A program made the position numbers and the translations under genes. DNA of 64,000 bases from CAZMXS01 sp964570325 (GTDB lineage Bacteria; Verrucomicrobiota; Kiritimatiellia; CAIQIC01; CAZMXS01): assembly GCA_964570325.1 (NCBI GenBank), contig CAZMXS010000007.1, positions 44,350 through 108,349 on the forward strand, written 5' to 3'. Below are positions 28,930-38,590 of this stretch, piece after piece; the stretch's first letter is position 1, and the number at the start of each line of letters is the position of its first letter. Below the pieces are notes generated by a model that was not told the DNA's origin, made no database searches, and saw nothing but the letters and a program-made list of their open reading frames with translations.

Positions 28930-29187
28930 CCTGACTTTCGCACGCAGCGGCGGTTGTGGGCGTTTGACCGGGGGATTGTCAGCGAAGAGAACCTGGCTTT
29001 GGTGCGGGCACGCGGCGCTCACATCTGGTGGGGACGCCAAAACGAAAACCAAAGGACTACGAGTAAAAAACTGATTGCAGGCCCTTGGAACCAGGCGTCT
29101 GCCGAGGTGCAGGCGCAGTTGGTGCCGGAATCCGATATTCCCCATGACGCCGCGCGAAAGTCAGGCGACTGCCCTGAGTCCCGGTCT
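28930..29187 (+). pseudogene. Decayed transposase fragment (IS4/IS1634-like, DDE type)
   Basis: No intact gene lies in these 306 bp, but conceptual translation in two shifted frames gives a coherent transposase piece: RRLWAFDRGIVSEENLALVR, then after a shift VGTPKRKPKDYE, then after another shift KKLIAGPWNQASAEVQAQLV. FDRG(I/V)VSEENL, then VGTP(K/R), then an EVQxxLV segment is the order seen in IS1634/IS4-like transposases around the second catalytic Asp. Both ends are missing and there are at least two frameshifts, so it is inactive. No terminal inverted repeats were found. The assignment is from memory of the family. Confidence 0.65.
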
Positions 29188-31487
29188 TACTGCGAAAGCG
29201 CGGCATCCCGGAAAATCCACATGCGCTTGACCGTTGGGTCGCCGGGCAGGCCCAGTTTGAGCACCTGGTCGCGAATCTCGATCTGGCGCTGTGGCGCGGC
29301 GAAGTTGTATTCATTGTTCAGCTTGATGCCCGCATCCTTTTGCGCCTTGATTTCCTGGGCAATCCACTGATCCAATTTCCGGTCCTGGAGCGCCAGCGCC
29401 GCCGGATCGGCGGCCAGCCGGTAGGCGATACCCGCAGCGATCAGCGCGACGCGGCCCTTGGCGGCGGCGGCTTTGTCGAGCATGGCCTGCACGACGACGT
29501 CGCGCGCCGGCAGCATGACCGCCAGTTCCCGCAGGCGTTCGGCCAGCCGACCCCGCAGCAGCCATTTCTTGTCCGGCTCATCGAGATACTTTTGCAAGCG
29601 GGTGAAGCGCGAGAGCAACTCGCGCGCCTGAGTCAATTGCGGCACAAACCCCAGGTCCTGTGTCACCGACAGGTCCGGCTGGTTCGGGATTGCGCTGAGA
29701 ACGGCGTAAAATTCCTCAATACCCAGCAACCGGTCGTACTCGCCGGAGGGTGTGATCCGGCTCCGCTTCGGGTAGTGCATGGCGAGCGAATCCACGGCAA
29801 AAACCTTGTCCATGACCGCCGCGTCGTTCCAGCAGGCCAGGGCGGGCGGTACACCCTCCGCGCCGCCAAGACGCTTCTGGACCTCGTTGTACAGATAGCT
29901 GATCTGCGAGACCTGCTCGCGCAGCATGCCGTACGAAACCTCCAGGTTCTTCCGCGCCTTGGAGAGATTTGGGTTCTGGGCGCAGAGGTCGGCGGAGGGA
30001 ATCTCCAGCCGGGTCTCCAACGCCGCTTGGAACTGCATGTCCGTCGCCAATTCCAGAATCCGGTCGAAAGCGCCATAGGCCTGCACCAGCGCCCGGATGG
30101 GCCCATAGAGCTGGGATGCCTTCTTGGCCAGGGATTCGGAACTGCTGTGCTGTAACTGCTCGCTTGTTTCCAGGATCTGCTGGAATGGCGGATTGGATGT
30201 GCCGAAGAGGGCGAGGGCCTTGTCCAACTGGTCGGACTCGTTGATGACCTGCTGGAACCGAGCCTGTGAGGTTACCAGCGCCTCGGTCAATTTCTGAAGA
30301 TACTCGGGGCGCTCGGATGGAATTCGCCCGAGCGCGGCCGCAACCTGCTCGGCCTCCTTCTGCATCGCGGCGCCGTCCATATCCTCGCGCTTGAGCACCG
30401 ACTCGACCCGCAGCAGCGCATCCAATAGGTCCTTCGCGTTAACCGCCTCGGTTTTCAATTGCATGGCCTGTTCATTCCAGGTCCAGGATTCCTTCTTGGC
30501 GGACTGCAGCATGCCCAGGTCGCGGGCGGCGGCCACCCACTGGCCATCCGCCAGCTCGCCGCGCGCCTTGGTCCAGAGATCCAGCGTGGACTTCCAGACG
30601 GTCAGGTTACGCCGGAGTTCTTCGATCTGGAGCTGGTGGGCATCGGCATTGCGCGCGCTGACCGCCATGTCCACTACCCGCGCCGCATCGTCAAAACGCT
30701 CCTCAGTGGCCAGACGCCGGGCCTCATCAATGAACAAGTTGGCGGGCGGTTTGAGCGTCTTGTAGGTCTCGTAGGCGCCGACCACCACGATGCCGGTCAG
30801 GATAATGATCGCCAGGCGAATCCAAGCCTGGCTGCTGGTTTTGCGGGATGTGCCGGCCGTGAAGAGCATTTCCAAGTACGCGATTGAAATCTTATCGCCA
30901 TCCTTCAGCAGGCGTTCCTGGTCCTCGCGCAGCGGCACCCCGTTGACCGATGTGCCGTTCTTGCTGCCGAGATCCTTGATCCAGCAACTTCCGTCCTCGC
31001 GGATGTTAATTTCGGCGTGGTGACGCGAAACGAGAATGTCGAGCAGGACCAGCGAACTGCCGGGGTCGGAGCCGATCGTGAACTTGGGCGGCGTCAGCAT
31101 CTTTTTCTGGCCGCGCGTCTTACCGGTCTGCACGATGATGTAAGATGGCGGCAATTCCAGAACATGCTTGTCGTCCACATCCACGGTCAGGGTGCAGTCG
31201 CCAATACCGACCCGGTCGCCTGCCTGCAGCTTCTGCTTCTTGATCTGCTTGCCCTTGTAATAGGTGCCGTTGGTGCTGCCCAAGTCCTTGATCCAGAGCT
31301 GGTCGCCCTTCTTATACAGACAGGCGTGTTGGCCGCTGGCGACCTTGTCCTCGGGCGGTACGGGCCAGACGCAGCTATGGCTGCGACCGATGGTGACCTC
31401 GCCGGTCAGATCCCCGGACGTCATGTCATGGACCGTGCGGCCATTGTGTTCGAGGCGGATTTTCAACGGGGCGTTTTTGGCTTTCAT
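29187..31487 (-). CDS. Tandem-FHA membrane protein of the Tad locus
   Basis: About 766 residues. It carries two N-terminal FHA domains (about 9-100 and 112-200) with DLGSTNGTYYKG and SRHHAEI...DLGSKNGTSVNG. The first domain has SGQH where SxxH is expected, so the phosphothreonine site is kept in both. One membrane helix follows (WIRLAIIILTGIVVVGAYE, about 222-240), then some 520 residues of mostly helical sequence with no recognised domain. The FHA domains therefore face the cytoplasm and the helical region the periplasm. Start: the ATG at 31487, 4 bases after the upstream stop; a longer in-frame start would overlap that gene. It is last in the minus-strand Tad operon. Likely role: reading phosphothreonine marks set by the nearby kinase. 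Confidence 0.78.
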   Translation of the reverse strand: MKAKNAPLKIRLEHNGRTVHDMTSGDLTGEVTIGRSHSCVWPVPPEDKVASGQHACLYKKGDQLWIKDLGSTNGTYYKGKQIKKQKLQAGDRVGIGDCTLTVDVDDKHVLELPPSYIIVQTGKTRGQKKMLTPPKFTIGSDPGSSLVLLDILVSRHHAEINIREDGSCWIKDLGSKNGTSVNGVPLREDQERLLKDGDKISIAYLEMLFTAGTSRKTSSQAWIRLAIIILTGIVVVGAYETYKTLKPPANLFIDEARRLATEERFDDAARVVDMAVSARNADAHQLQIEELRRNLTVWKSTLDLWTKARGELADGQWVAAARDLGMLQSAKKESWTWNEQAMQLKTEAVNAKDLLDALLRVESVLKREDMDGAAMQKEAEQVAAALGRIPSERPEYLQKLTEALVTSQARFQQVINESDQLDKALALFGTSNPPFQQILETSEQLQHSSSESLAKKASQLYGPIRALVQAYGAFDRILELATDMQFQAALETRLEIPSADLCAQNPNLSKARKNLEVSYGMLREQVSQISYLYNEVQKRLGGAEGVPPALACWNDAAVMDKVFAVDSLAMHYPKRSRITPSGEYDRLLGIEEFYAVLSAIPNQPDLSVTQDLGFVPQLTQARELLSRFTRLQKYLDEPDKKWLLRGRLAERLRELAVMLPARDVVVQAMLDKAAAAKGRVALIAAGIAYRLAADPAALALQDRKLDQWIAQEIKAQKDAGIKLNNEYNFAAPQRQIEIRDQVLKLGLPGDPTVKRMWIFRDAALSQ

Positions 31488-31491
31488 GGCA

Positions 31492-33369
31492 TTACCATTT
31501 CCGGACGCTGTAATAGCGCTGATCTTCAATGTTGGAAAATACGGCCTTGCACAAATCGGCGATGCGTTGGGCGCGCGCTTGGTCTCCTTGCGCCAGCGCG
31601 TCTTCCCGGGCGATCCGCTGGGCGTTGAACCATAAGGCCTGGCGTTCGCGCAGACGCGCCAACAACGCGACTGCCTCCTGCTCCTGCTCGGTTTTGCCCT
31701 CGCGCACCGACTGGGCCAGCACGCTCACCAGCAGCGCCTCGATGGAGGACCAGGTGGCCGGCGCCATCCGGTCCAGTTCCACGCGCACATCGCGCAGAAC
31801 GGCCGGGGCATCCACGCGGGCGGCGGCAGGGCCGCCTTCCCATGCGGCGCGCTCGAATGCCGTTGCGGGATCAAGGTTGATATCCCAGAGCAGGTTTTCC
31901 GCGCGCGCTTCCTCGCCGACGGGAACTTCCGCGCGCAGCACGATGCGCTTTTTGCCCGTGCGCAGGATGGAGGCCAGCCCGAACCACTGCTGGCCGTCGT
32001 CGCGCTGGTAAGCCACCCGCTTGTAAGGGATGCCGTTTTCGCCGCCGATGAAATAGACTGTGGCGTAGGGCAGTCCGATGCTCCAGCGGCCTTCCTCACG
32101 ACTGACCTCGTCCTTCCACTCCGCCACCATCTGGTCGCGGGTCAACTCCACGTAGTGGGGATTCTCATCCTCCTTCAGGATCACCCGCAGCGGCACGTTT
32201 AGCTTGCGGCCGATGCGGGTTTCGATGATGACCCCGCCCGGAACCTGCGTGACTTTAGCGCCGGGATTGCCGGGGTAGAGAATCGCATAGCCGCCGTCCT
32301 TGACGCCGCCGCTGGGGGCGGGCTCAAAGGCGTCCAGAAACTCACCCTTGGCGTCCCGCGGCCACTCCAGGACCGTTTCCGGCGGCTTGGGTTTGGGCAG
32401 CAAAATCGCCAGAATAATCAACAGCGGCACGATAAGCCCGACCGTCAGCACGATCCGTCGCCGTGTTTTCTGGCCCTCGGCCTGTTTCAGGTATTCGATT
32501 TCCTCGGGGCTGGCCACGCGGGTCATCATTGCGCGTGTCGCATTCTCGGTCAGTTCATGCTCTTCGGCGGACGGCATAGGCGCTCCGCCGCCGATCCCGG
32601 TCGGCCGAGCTGCCGGCGCTGCGGCCAATTCGCTGGCGGAGTCCAAGCCGCCGCGGGTGGTGGGTGCGCCGCGGGTCAGCCCGCCATGAATACCGGTAAC
32701 TTCGTCCGGCGGTGCGACGGGGCCCGGCCGGATGTCCGGCGCCGGCGCCCGCGTGGGCGGGGGAGTCGTTTTCTGGGCCGAGGCGCCCGTTTTCGGCGCC
32801 GCGGTTGGTGGCTGGCCGGCGGGTGCGGACAATGGGCCGCCCGCGCCGGTCATTCGATCCGCCAGTTCGCCGTTTTCTTCGCCTTCATCATCCGGCGCGC
32901 CGACGGGCGGCTGCGGCGCCCCGGCCGAAGGGGCGGGGGCGGGCGTCGGGGCGGCGGTGGCCGGTCTGATCGGTGGCGCCGGCGGCCGAGCGCCGCTCGT
33001 GCCGGTCATGCGCGTATGTTCGACCATGGTCTGGGCCATCGTCACTTCGGAACCCTCGTCGCCGCCGCCCGCCAAGTCCGCCATCTCTTCGATCCGCAGG
33101 ATGGTGTCGCGGCCGAGCGCCAGCCGCTGCCCGGCCTTGAGCGGGGTTTTGCCCTCGATTTTCCGGCCGTCCACCTGGGTGCCGAACTGGCTCAGGTTTT
33201 CTGCCTCGAGCATGTTGCCGGCGACGGTCAGACGCAGATGCCGGCCCGAGATGTCCTGCGCGGCCAGTCGGACCTGCGCCTCGTGCGAGCGGCCGACGGT
33301 GTTGGCGCCTTCCGCGAGCGTGAAGGCGGCGCCCTTGGGCTGTCCTTTTTCAACGATTATTCTGAACAT
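31492..33369 (-). CDS. FHA-domain membrane protein of the Tad locus
   Basis: About 625 residues. One N-terminal FHA domain (about 1-95; VGRSHEAQV, SGRHLRL, QFGTQVDG) carries the Arg, Ser and His positions. A Pro/Ala/Gly-rich linker of about 190 residues follows, then one membrane helix (RIVLTVGLIVPLLIILAILL, about 303-325). A periplasmic region of about 300 residues without a recognised domain ends the protein. The ATG at 33369 has GAGGAAG upstream; the longer frame to 33396 would overlap the tadC stop. The topology matches the tandem-FHA gene that follows 4 bp downstream, so the two may act as a pair. Four FHA domains in one locus is unusual and suggests regulation by threonine phosphorylation. 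Confidence 0.78.
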   Translation of the reverse strand: MFRIIVEKGQPKGAAFTLAEGANTVGRSHEAQVRLAAQDISGRHLRLTVAGNMLEAENLSQFGTQVDGRKIEGKTPLKAGQRLALGRDTILRIEEMADLAGGGDEGSEVTMAQTMVEHTRMTGTSGARPPAPPIRPATAAPTPAPAPSAGAPQPPVGAPDDEGEENGELADRMTGAGGPLSAPAGQPPTAAPKTGASAQKTTPPPTRAPAPDIRPGPVAPPDEVTGIHGGLTRGAPTTRGGLDSASELAAAPAARPTGIGGGAPMPSAEEHELTENATRAMMTRVASPEEIEYLKQAEGQKTRRRIVLTVGLIVPLLIILAILLPKPKPPETVLEWPRDAKGEFLDAFEPAPSGGVKDGGYAILYPGNPGAKVTQVPGGVIIETRIGRKLNVPLRVILKEDENPHYVELTRDQMVAEWKDEVSREEGRWSIGLPYATVYFIGGENGIPYKRVAYQRDDGQQWFGLASILRTGKKRIVLRAEVPVGEEARAENLLWDINLDPATAFERAAWEGGPAAARVDAPAVLRDVRVELDRMAPATWSSIEALLVSVLAQSVREGKTEQEQEAVALLARLRERQALWFNAQRIAREDALAQGDQARAQRIADLCKAVFSNIEDQRYYSVRKW

Positions 33370-33382
33370 GGTTGCGCTTCCT

Positions 33383-34276
33383 CTATTGTCCACCAAAGCT
33401 GGCGAATGCGCCGGACTCCCGCGCCCGGAGAAAGACCGGCACGACGATAATGATAAACACAGCCGGCAGGATGAACAGCGCGACCGGGATGATCATCAAC
33501 GAGGGCGCGCGCGCCGCCTTGCGCTCCGCCTTGTGCCGGCGGGCGCGCCGGATTTCCTCGGCCTGGATTTTCATCGTGTCGGCGATACTCGCGCCCATCT
33601 CCGTGCTCTGGATGACGGAGGTGACCAGCGAGCGGAACTCTTCAATCTGGATCCGGTCGGCCATAGCCTTCAATGCGTCAATGCGGGATTTGCCGAGTTC
33701 CGTCTGCTTGAGCGTGACGGCGAACTCGGTTGCCAGCGGCCCCTTCAACCCCTCCTGCACCAGGTGCCGCAGCGCGGCGCCGAAATCCTGGCCCGCCTGC
33801 ATCGAAACGGTAATCAGATCAATCGCAAAGGGCAGGGCCTTGGACATGGCCTCCTTGCGATTCGCCGCCATGCGGGCGACCCAGGTTGCGGGATAGACCC
33901 AGCCGATGAAGCCGCCGATCAGCAACGCGATGATGGTATAGAGCGGGTTCAGGCTGATCAGCAGGGTGGCCACGGCGCAGAGCAGGGCCAGGATGCCGCA
34001 GACAAAGCCCTGCAGGCCTCGGATTTCGATGACCTCGAGCGGCAGCGCGGCCGCCACCAGGTCGTTGCGGATGCGCACCGTGTTGTAGGGGAAAGCGCGC
34101 TCCATCGGCGGTCCGACCAGCTTGCCCACGGCGTCAATCTCGTTCGCCAGCGCCCGGAAGACCAGCGGCTTCGTTCCAGCCTCCGTTCGCTTTTCGCCGC
34201 GCAGCAGCGCGTTAACGCCGGTGACGAAGAAAAGGATCGCCAGGAACGCGAGAATCTGGATCAGGATAACGTCCAT
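33383..34276 (-). CDS. tadC: Tad pilus inner-membrane platform protein TadC
   Basis: About 297 residues of the type II secretion F family. The N-terminal helix is DVILIQILAFLAILFFV. Two further hydrophobic stretches bracket a cytoplasmic GspF-like helical bundle with DLITVSMQAGQDFGAALRHL and SLVTSVIQSTEMGASIADTM, the repeat typical of TadB/TadC. A last membrane pair sits near SLMIIPVALFILPAVFIIIV. TadB and TadC form the platform on which the ATPase acts to assemble Flp pilins. I chose the ATG at 34276 behind GAGGG rather than the 27-residue longer frame, which would overlap tadB. TadB precedes it by 2 bp. Confidence 0.9.
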   Translation of the reverse strand: MDVILIQILAFLAILFFVTGVNALLRGEKRTEAGTKPLVFRALANEIDAVGKLVGPPMERAFPYNTVRIRNDLVAAALPLEVIEIRGLQGFVCGILALLCAVATLLISLNPLYTIIALLIGGFIGWVYPATWVARMAANRKEAMSKALPFAIDLITVSMQAGQDFGAALRHLVQEGLKGPLATEFAVTLKQTELGKSRIDALKAMADRIQIEEFRSLVTSVIQSTEMGASIADTMKIQAEEIRRARRHKAERKAARAPSLMIIPVALFILPAVFIIIVVPVFLRARESGAFASFGGQ

Positions 34277-34278
34277 GT

Positions 34279-35226
34279 TCAGCCCTCTACGGTCACAATC
34301 CGGTTGATGATAAAAAACCCGATGACCTCGAGCACGGCCACGATGCCCAGCGCGCACCAGCCGAAAGTTGTGGAAATCAACGGCAGCATTAACTCGCGGT
34401 CCAGATAGAGCAGGATCAGGAACGCGGCAACGGGCGCCGACGCCATGGCGATCGCCTCAAAGCGGCCCTGCGCGGTCATCGTTCGCAGCCGCTGCTGGAA
34501 TTCCGTGCGCTCGCGGATCGTATCCGTGATCCGGTCCAACACCTCCGCGAGGCTGCCGCCCGAGGTCATCGTGATGTGGATGGCGGTCGCGAGCAGGTGC
34601 AGGTCTTCGCTGGGCATGCGGATGCAAAGACGTTTGAGCGCCTCCGGGAAGTCCATACCCAGCCGGACCTCGTGCAGCAGAAGGGTGAACTCCTCGGTGA
34701 TCGGACCTCCGATGTCGCGGGCGACCAGCTCGATAGTCTGGGGCAGGGCGGCGCCGGAGCGCAGGCCGTTTGCCAGACCCAACGTGAAGTCCACCAGCTT
34801 GGCCTCGAACCGCATTCGGCGCTGCTGGATACGGTAATTCAGCCACCAACCGGGCAACTGGAACGCGAGCAGTCCCGCGAAAAGGCTGACGCCGACCAGC
34901 AGCCCGGTGTTCAGCACGTTGAAAAACAACAATCCCGCGGCCGTCAGACCGCCGCCCATAATGGCGAACGACCAGGAAGCCTGCAGCAGGCGCGCCGGCG
35001 TCGTGAACCGGTACATCGCGGTCAATTGGGTGTTGCCGGTTTTTACATAGCGCCCCTCCGAGCGCTCCAATCCGATCTGCGTGATGATGGGCGTGATGAC
35101 CCACGAACACCACGCGACCGCAACGAACACCAGCATCAGAACCAGAACCGATGTGATCATAAGCCAATCCGATTGCCAAATATCAATTGCCCGTTGCTGA
35201 TTGCGCGAAGAATTCGCGGCCCACAT
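34279..35226 (-). CDS. tadB: Tad pilus inner-membrane platform protein TadB
   Basis: A 315-residue protein of the type II secretion F family. Membrane helices lie near the start (MITSVLVLMLVFVAVAWC) and in the middle (a pair around GLLFFNVLNTGLLVGVSLFA). The GspF-type bundle contains DFTLGLANGLRSGAALPQTI and HITMTSGGSLAEVLDRITDT, and two helices end the protein. The ATG at 35226 has AAGGGA 8 bases upstream; Met-23 at 35160 would give a shorter protein starting in the first helix. The order ATPase, tadB, tadC is standard. There is a 116-bp gap to the upstream ATPase gene with no evident promoter. Confidence 0.9.
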   Translation of the reverse strand: MWAANSSRNQQRAIDIWQSDWLMITSVLVLMLVFVAVAWCSWVITPIITQIGLERSEGRYVKTGNTQLTAMYRFTTPARLLQASWSFAIMGGGLTAAGLLFFNVLNTGLLVGVSLFAGLLAFQLPGWWLNYRIQQRRMRFEAKLVDFTLGLANGLRSGAALPQTIELVARDIGGPITEEFTLLLHEVRLGMDFPEALKRLCIRMPSEDLHLLATAIHITMTSGGSLAEVLDRITDTIRERTEFQQRLRTMTAQGRFEAIAMASAPVAAFLILLYLDRELMLPLISTTFGWCALGIVAVLEVIGFFIINRIVTVEG

Positions 35227-35342
35227 GCCGCTATTCCCTTTATTCGACCCACCCTCGTTTGCATGTGTCCCTCAAAAATGAAACACCCCGCCGGTCGGGG
35301 CTTATCGCCCGCCGACGCGCACTTGCATGTTTCCGGTATCCG

Positions 35343-37037
35343 CTACGACTTGGGCACAAAGGTGCCCATGTCTATCTGCAGATCGCCCTTCAGCTTGAGC
35401 TGCTCGACGAACCGCGGGATATTGCCCGTGGCGTAATACTGGCCCTGGACCTGGCCCTTCTCGCCGAACCCCGACTGCTCGAACATGAAGATGTCCTGCA
35501 TCAGGATGACATTGCCCTCACGCCCGGTGATTTCCGAGATTTGGACGATCTTGCGGGTGCCGTCCACCATGCGGCTCTGCTGCACCACTAGGTTGACCGC
35601 CGAGGCGATCTGTTCACGGATCGCGGCCGAGGGCAGATCGTAGCCGGCCATCATTACCATGTTCTCCAGGCGCGACAACGCGTCGCGCGGGTTATTGGCG
35701 TGGATGGTCGTCAACGAGCCGTCGTGGCCGGTGTTCATCGCCTGTAGCATGTCCAGCGCCTCCGCGCCGCGGCATTCACCGACGATGATCCGGTCGGGCC
35801 GCATGCGCAGGGCGTTGATGACCAAGTCGCGGATGGCGATCCGACCGCGTCCCTCGATGTTGGCCGGACGGGATTCCAGCCGCACCAGGTTGCGGTGCGA
35901 CAACTTTAACTCGGCCGAATCCTCGATGGTCACCAGGCGCTCGCTCATTGGAATAAACTGCGAGAGCACGTTGAGCAGGGTGGTTTTGCCCGAGCCCGTG
36001 CCGCCGGAGACCAGGATATTCTGGCGCGCCCGGACGGCTTCCTTGAGAAAGGCCGCCATCGCCGGTGTCAGGCTGCCGAAGCGTATCAGGTCATCCGTGG
36101 TCAGCTTGTGCTTGGCAAATTTGCGGACGGTGACCGACGGCCCATCCAGCGCCAGCGGCGGGATGACCGCGTTGACGCGCGAGCCATCGGGCAGGCGCGC
36201 GTCCACCAGCGGGCTGGCCTCGTCTACATGCCGGCCGAGCGGCTCGACGATGCGCTGAATGATCGTGATCAGATGGCGGTCGTCGAAGAACCGCGCGCCG
36301 GTCTCGTGAATCCGCCCCTTGCGCTCGACGAAAATCCGGCTGGGGCCGTTGACCATGACTTCGTCAACCGACTCGTCGCGCAGCATGGGCGTGATCGGGC
36401 CATAGCCGATCAGTTCGTCCAGGAGGGCCTGGCGGAAAACGCCCATCGGCAGGTCGCGCGGCAGCTCGTGGCGGACCTCGCGCAGCACGGCGTCGAGGGC
36501 CACCTCCAGCTTGTTGCGCAGTTCCTCGTCCTGGATCTGCGTGGCCGCGATTTCCGGCAGGTTCAGCTTGACCAGCACTTGCTCGTGGATGCGCTTTTTC
36601 ATCACCATCATCTCGTCCGTATAGAGGATGGTGGCCTCGACAAAACGCTCATCCACTTCGGTCCGCCCCTCGGGTGGTTTTTCGCGGACGGGGCCGTGGT
36701 ATTCCTTGGCCGCCTCCATCGTGCGGGCGACCTCGGACTTGGACTCCATGAAATGCAGGGTGTTGCCGCCGACATCCACCTTGTCGTTGTGCTTCAGCTC
36801 AGCCGGCGCCTCCAGCTTGCTCCCGTTCAGAAACGTGCCGAAGGTGCTCCCGCGGTCGGAAACGGTGAACTTACCGTTCTGGCCTGCGATCAGCGCGTGA
36901 TAACGCGAAACTTTGTTGCCGGTCAGGACGACATTGTTATCGCGAGCGCGCCCGATGGTGGTCTCGCCGCCGTCGGCGAGTTCCACCACCGAGCGCCCCG
37001 CCATTGGGTCCACCGGCGTGATGTGCAGGGATGCCAT
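35343..37037 (-). CDS. tadA: Tad pilus assembly ATPase TadA/CpaF with N-terminal FHA domain
   Basis: A 564-residue fusion. Residues about 5-95 are an FHA domain (TIGRARDNNVV, VSRYHALI, RGSTFGTFLNG). From about 120 it is a CpaF-type secretion ATPase: an all-alpha N-terminal part, then Walker A GGTGSGKTTLLN (about residue 342), the RLESRPANIEGRG segment, and LRMRPDRIIVGECRGAEALD with the Walker B and His-box region (GSLTTIHANN). Typical CpaF is about 450-480 residues and lacks FHA. The domain could let the ATPase dock on a phosphorylated partner. It lies 10 bp after the secretin gene. A second, plain TadA is encoded at 46314. Confidence 0.93.
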   Translation of the reverse strand: MASLHITPVDPMAGRSVVELADGGETTIGRARDNNVVLTGNKVSRYHALIAGQNGKFTVSDRGSTFGTFLNGSKLEAPAELKHNDKVDVGGNTLHFMESKSEVARTMEAAKEYHGPVREKPPEGRTEVDERFVEATILYTDEMMVMKKRIHEQVLVKLNLPEIAATQIQDEELRNKLEVALDAVLREVRHELPRDLPMGVFRQALLDELIGYGPITPMLRDESVDEVMVNGPSRIFVERKGRIHETGARFFDDRHLITIIQRIVEPLGRHVDEASPLVDARLPDGSRVNAVIPPLALDGPSVTVRKFAKHKLTTDDLIRFGSLTPAMAAFLKEAVRARQNILVSGGTGSGKTTLLNVLSQFIPMSERLVTIEDSAELKLSHRNLVRLESRPANIEGRGRIAIRDLVINALRMRPDRIIVGECRGAEALDMLQAMNTGHDGSLTTIHANNPRDALSRLENMVMMAGYDLPSAAIREQIASAVNLVVQQSRMVDGTRKIVQISEITGREGNVILMQDIFMFEQSGFGEKGQVQGQYYATGNIPRFVEQLKLKGDLQIDMGTFVPKS

Positions 37038-37047
37038 GGTCGGATGA

Positions 37048-38577
37048 TTACTTGCGCTCCTTGACGGGGATGGCCGCCTCCTGCTCGGTCGTCATCGTCT
37101 CGGCCGAGACCGGCGCGGTGGGCCGCGATCCCGGCGCCAACTGCGGGCTCATCAGAATCAGAACCTTGGTGTCCGACAGCGACTCGGTCTTCTCGGAGAA
37201 GAACCACGAAATCACCGGAATGCTCTTCAGGAATGGCACGCCATCCTTGCTTGATTGCTCGATCAGGCTCTTCATGCCGGCCATCACGAGCGTTTGCCCG
37301 AGCGGGCAGTTGACCGAGGTTTCCACCCGGTTGCGCTTGAGGTCGTAATCGCTGCCGATCGGCACGGGATAGCTCAGCTCAAGCTGGAGGTCCAGTTCCG
37401 CCGTGTTGGCGTCAATCAACCCGCCGCGCACTTTCATGATCAGGCCATAGTCAATGTCGTTGAGGCCGATGACGTTCTGGGTGGCCGTCCGCACCTTCAG
37501 CGTGCCGCCGCTTTGGTAAGACTTCCAATCCGGCGCGTCGTTGCGGAAGGTCATGTGCCCGGCGTTCTGCGTGCGGCCCGGGCCGCCGCCCGAGAAGAAC
37601 TGCAGCGCGCCTTTCAGGCCGGAGTTAATGGTGTAAGACCCCGTCCAGCCGGACGAACGATCGGCGCCGATCGTGCCGGCGAAAGCCGCGGCGGTTGTGT
37701 CAATCACGACCAGGCCGGCCTTGGCCAGGTTCACGCCGATTTCCTTCTCCTCCTTGTCGGTGACGCCGACGAACACGGCATCCAGTTCCAGCATCACCGG
37801 CACAATTTTCAGGTCCACGAAAGCGGCAACCTTGGGCTCGTCCGCCTTGACCGTGTCGCCCTTGGGTGTGACCGCCAGCCAATCCTGCGCTTCGATCACG
37901 GACATGATCCGGCCGACGTCGTTCGAGCTGTAAACCAAGCCGCTGATGAAGAGGTTGTTGCCGGAATACTTCATCGCGATCGTGCCCGGCTCGGTCGAAA
38001 CCGCGTCGCCTTCCTGCTGGGTCTTGTAACCCAGTTTGTCGAAGGCGGTCTTCAGCGCCAGCATCACTTCGGGCGTCGGCCGGAACGTCGCCAGGTTCAC
38101 CGCGACCGGCGCGTACAGATCAATGACTTTCTTCAACAACCGCCAGTGCTCAATGCTGCTGACCTCGCCCTTGACCACCACGCGGTTCATGTTCGCTCCG
38201 ATTTCCACCTCGGGAACCGTGTCGAGATCCTTCTTCATCGCCGCGACGACATTTTCAACGTTTTCCAAAACGTTGATGGTGTACAGCGCGGAGGCCTGGC
38301 CTTCGCCGGAGACCTGCAGGTCCGTCGCGCCCGCGCGCAGGCCGGTGACCTTGAGCTGCCGTTCGCTGTTCTGCTCGACCTTGACGACCGACTTGTCGGC
38401 CGCGCTGAAACTGCGGACCGCGAACGGGGTATCCACGATCTGGATTTGGCCGACCGTCACCGACAGGCGCTCCGCCTGCTGGCCGAACGCCGGCCCGCCG
38501 CAAAGAACCACCAGAAAGACGGCGATCACCAATGAAAGAACGCCCACGCCCCGCCACTGTGATTTCATCGCTTTCAT
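37048..38577 (-). CDS. cpaC: Tad pilus outer-membrane secretin (RcpA/CpaC)
   Basis: About 509 residues. A signal peptide (QWRGVGVLSLVIAVFLVVLC, cut near AFG-QQ) leads to the pilus-secretin N-terminal domain (VGQIQIVDTPFAVRSFSAAD, VTGLRAGATDLQVSG). A BON-like and N-domain region with VVVKGEVSSIEHWRLLKKVI follows. The C-terminal secretin core has LQLELSYPVPIGSDYDLKRN, SVNCPLGQTLVMAGM and FLKSIPVISWFFSEKTES, the last being the conserved secretin beta-barrel signature (VPxLxxIPxxGxLF type). It forms the outer-membrane channel for the pilus. The ATG at 38577 has AAAGGAGG upstream; the frame extends to 38628 but would overlap cpaB further. Confidence 0.93.
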   Translation of the reverse strand: MKAMKSQWRGVGVLSLVIAVFLVVLCGGPAFGQQAERLSVTVGQIQIVDTPFAVRSFSAADKSVVKVEQNSERQLKVTGLRAGATDLQVSGEGQASALYTINVLENVENVVAAMKKDLDTVPEVEIGANMNRVVVKGEVSSIEHWRLLKKVIDLYAPVAVNLATFRPTPEVMLALKTAFDKLGYKTQQEGDAVSTEPGTIAMKYSGNNLFISGLVYSSNDVGRIMSVIEAQDWLAVTPKGDTVKADEPKVAAFVDLKIVPVMLELDAVFVGVTDKEEKEIGVNLAKAGLVVIDTTAAAFAGTIGADRSSGWTGSYTINSGLKGALQFFSGGGPGRTQNAGHMTFRNDAPDWKSYQSGGTLKVRTATQNVIGLNDIDYGLIMKVRGGLIDANTAELDLQLELSYPVPIGSDYDLKRNRVETSVNCPLGQTLVMAGMKSLIEQSSKDGVPFLKSIPVISWFFSEKTESLSDTKVLILMSPQLAPGSRPTAPVSAETMTTEQEAAIPVKERK

Positions 38578-38590
38578 GCTGCTTCCTCCT

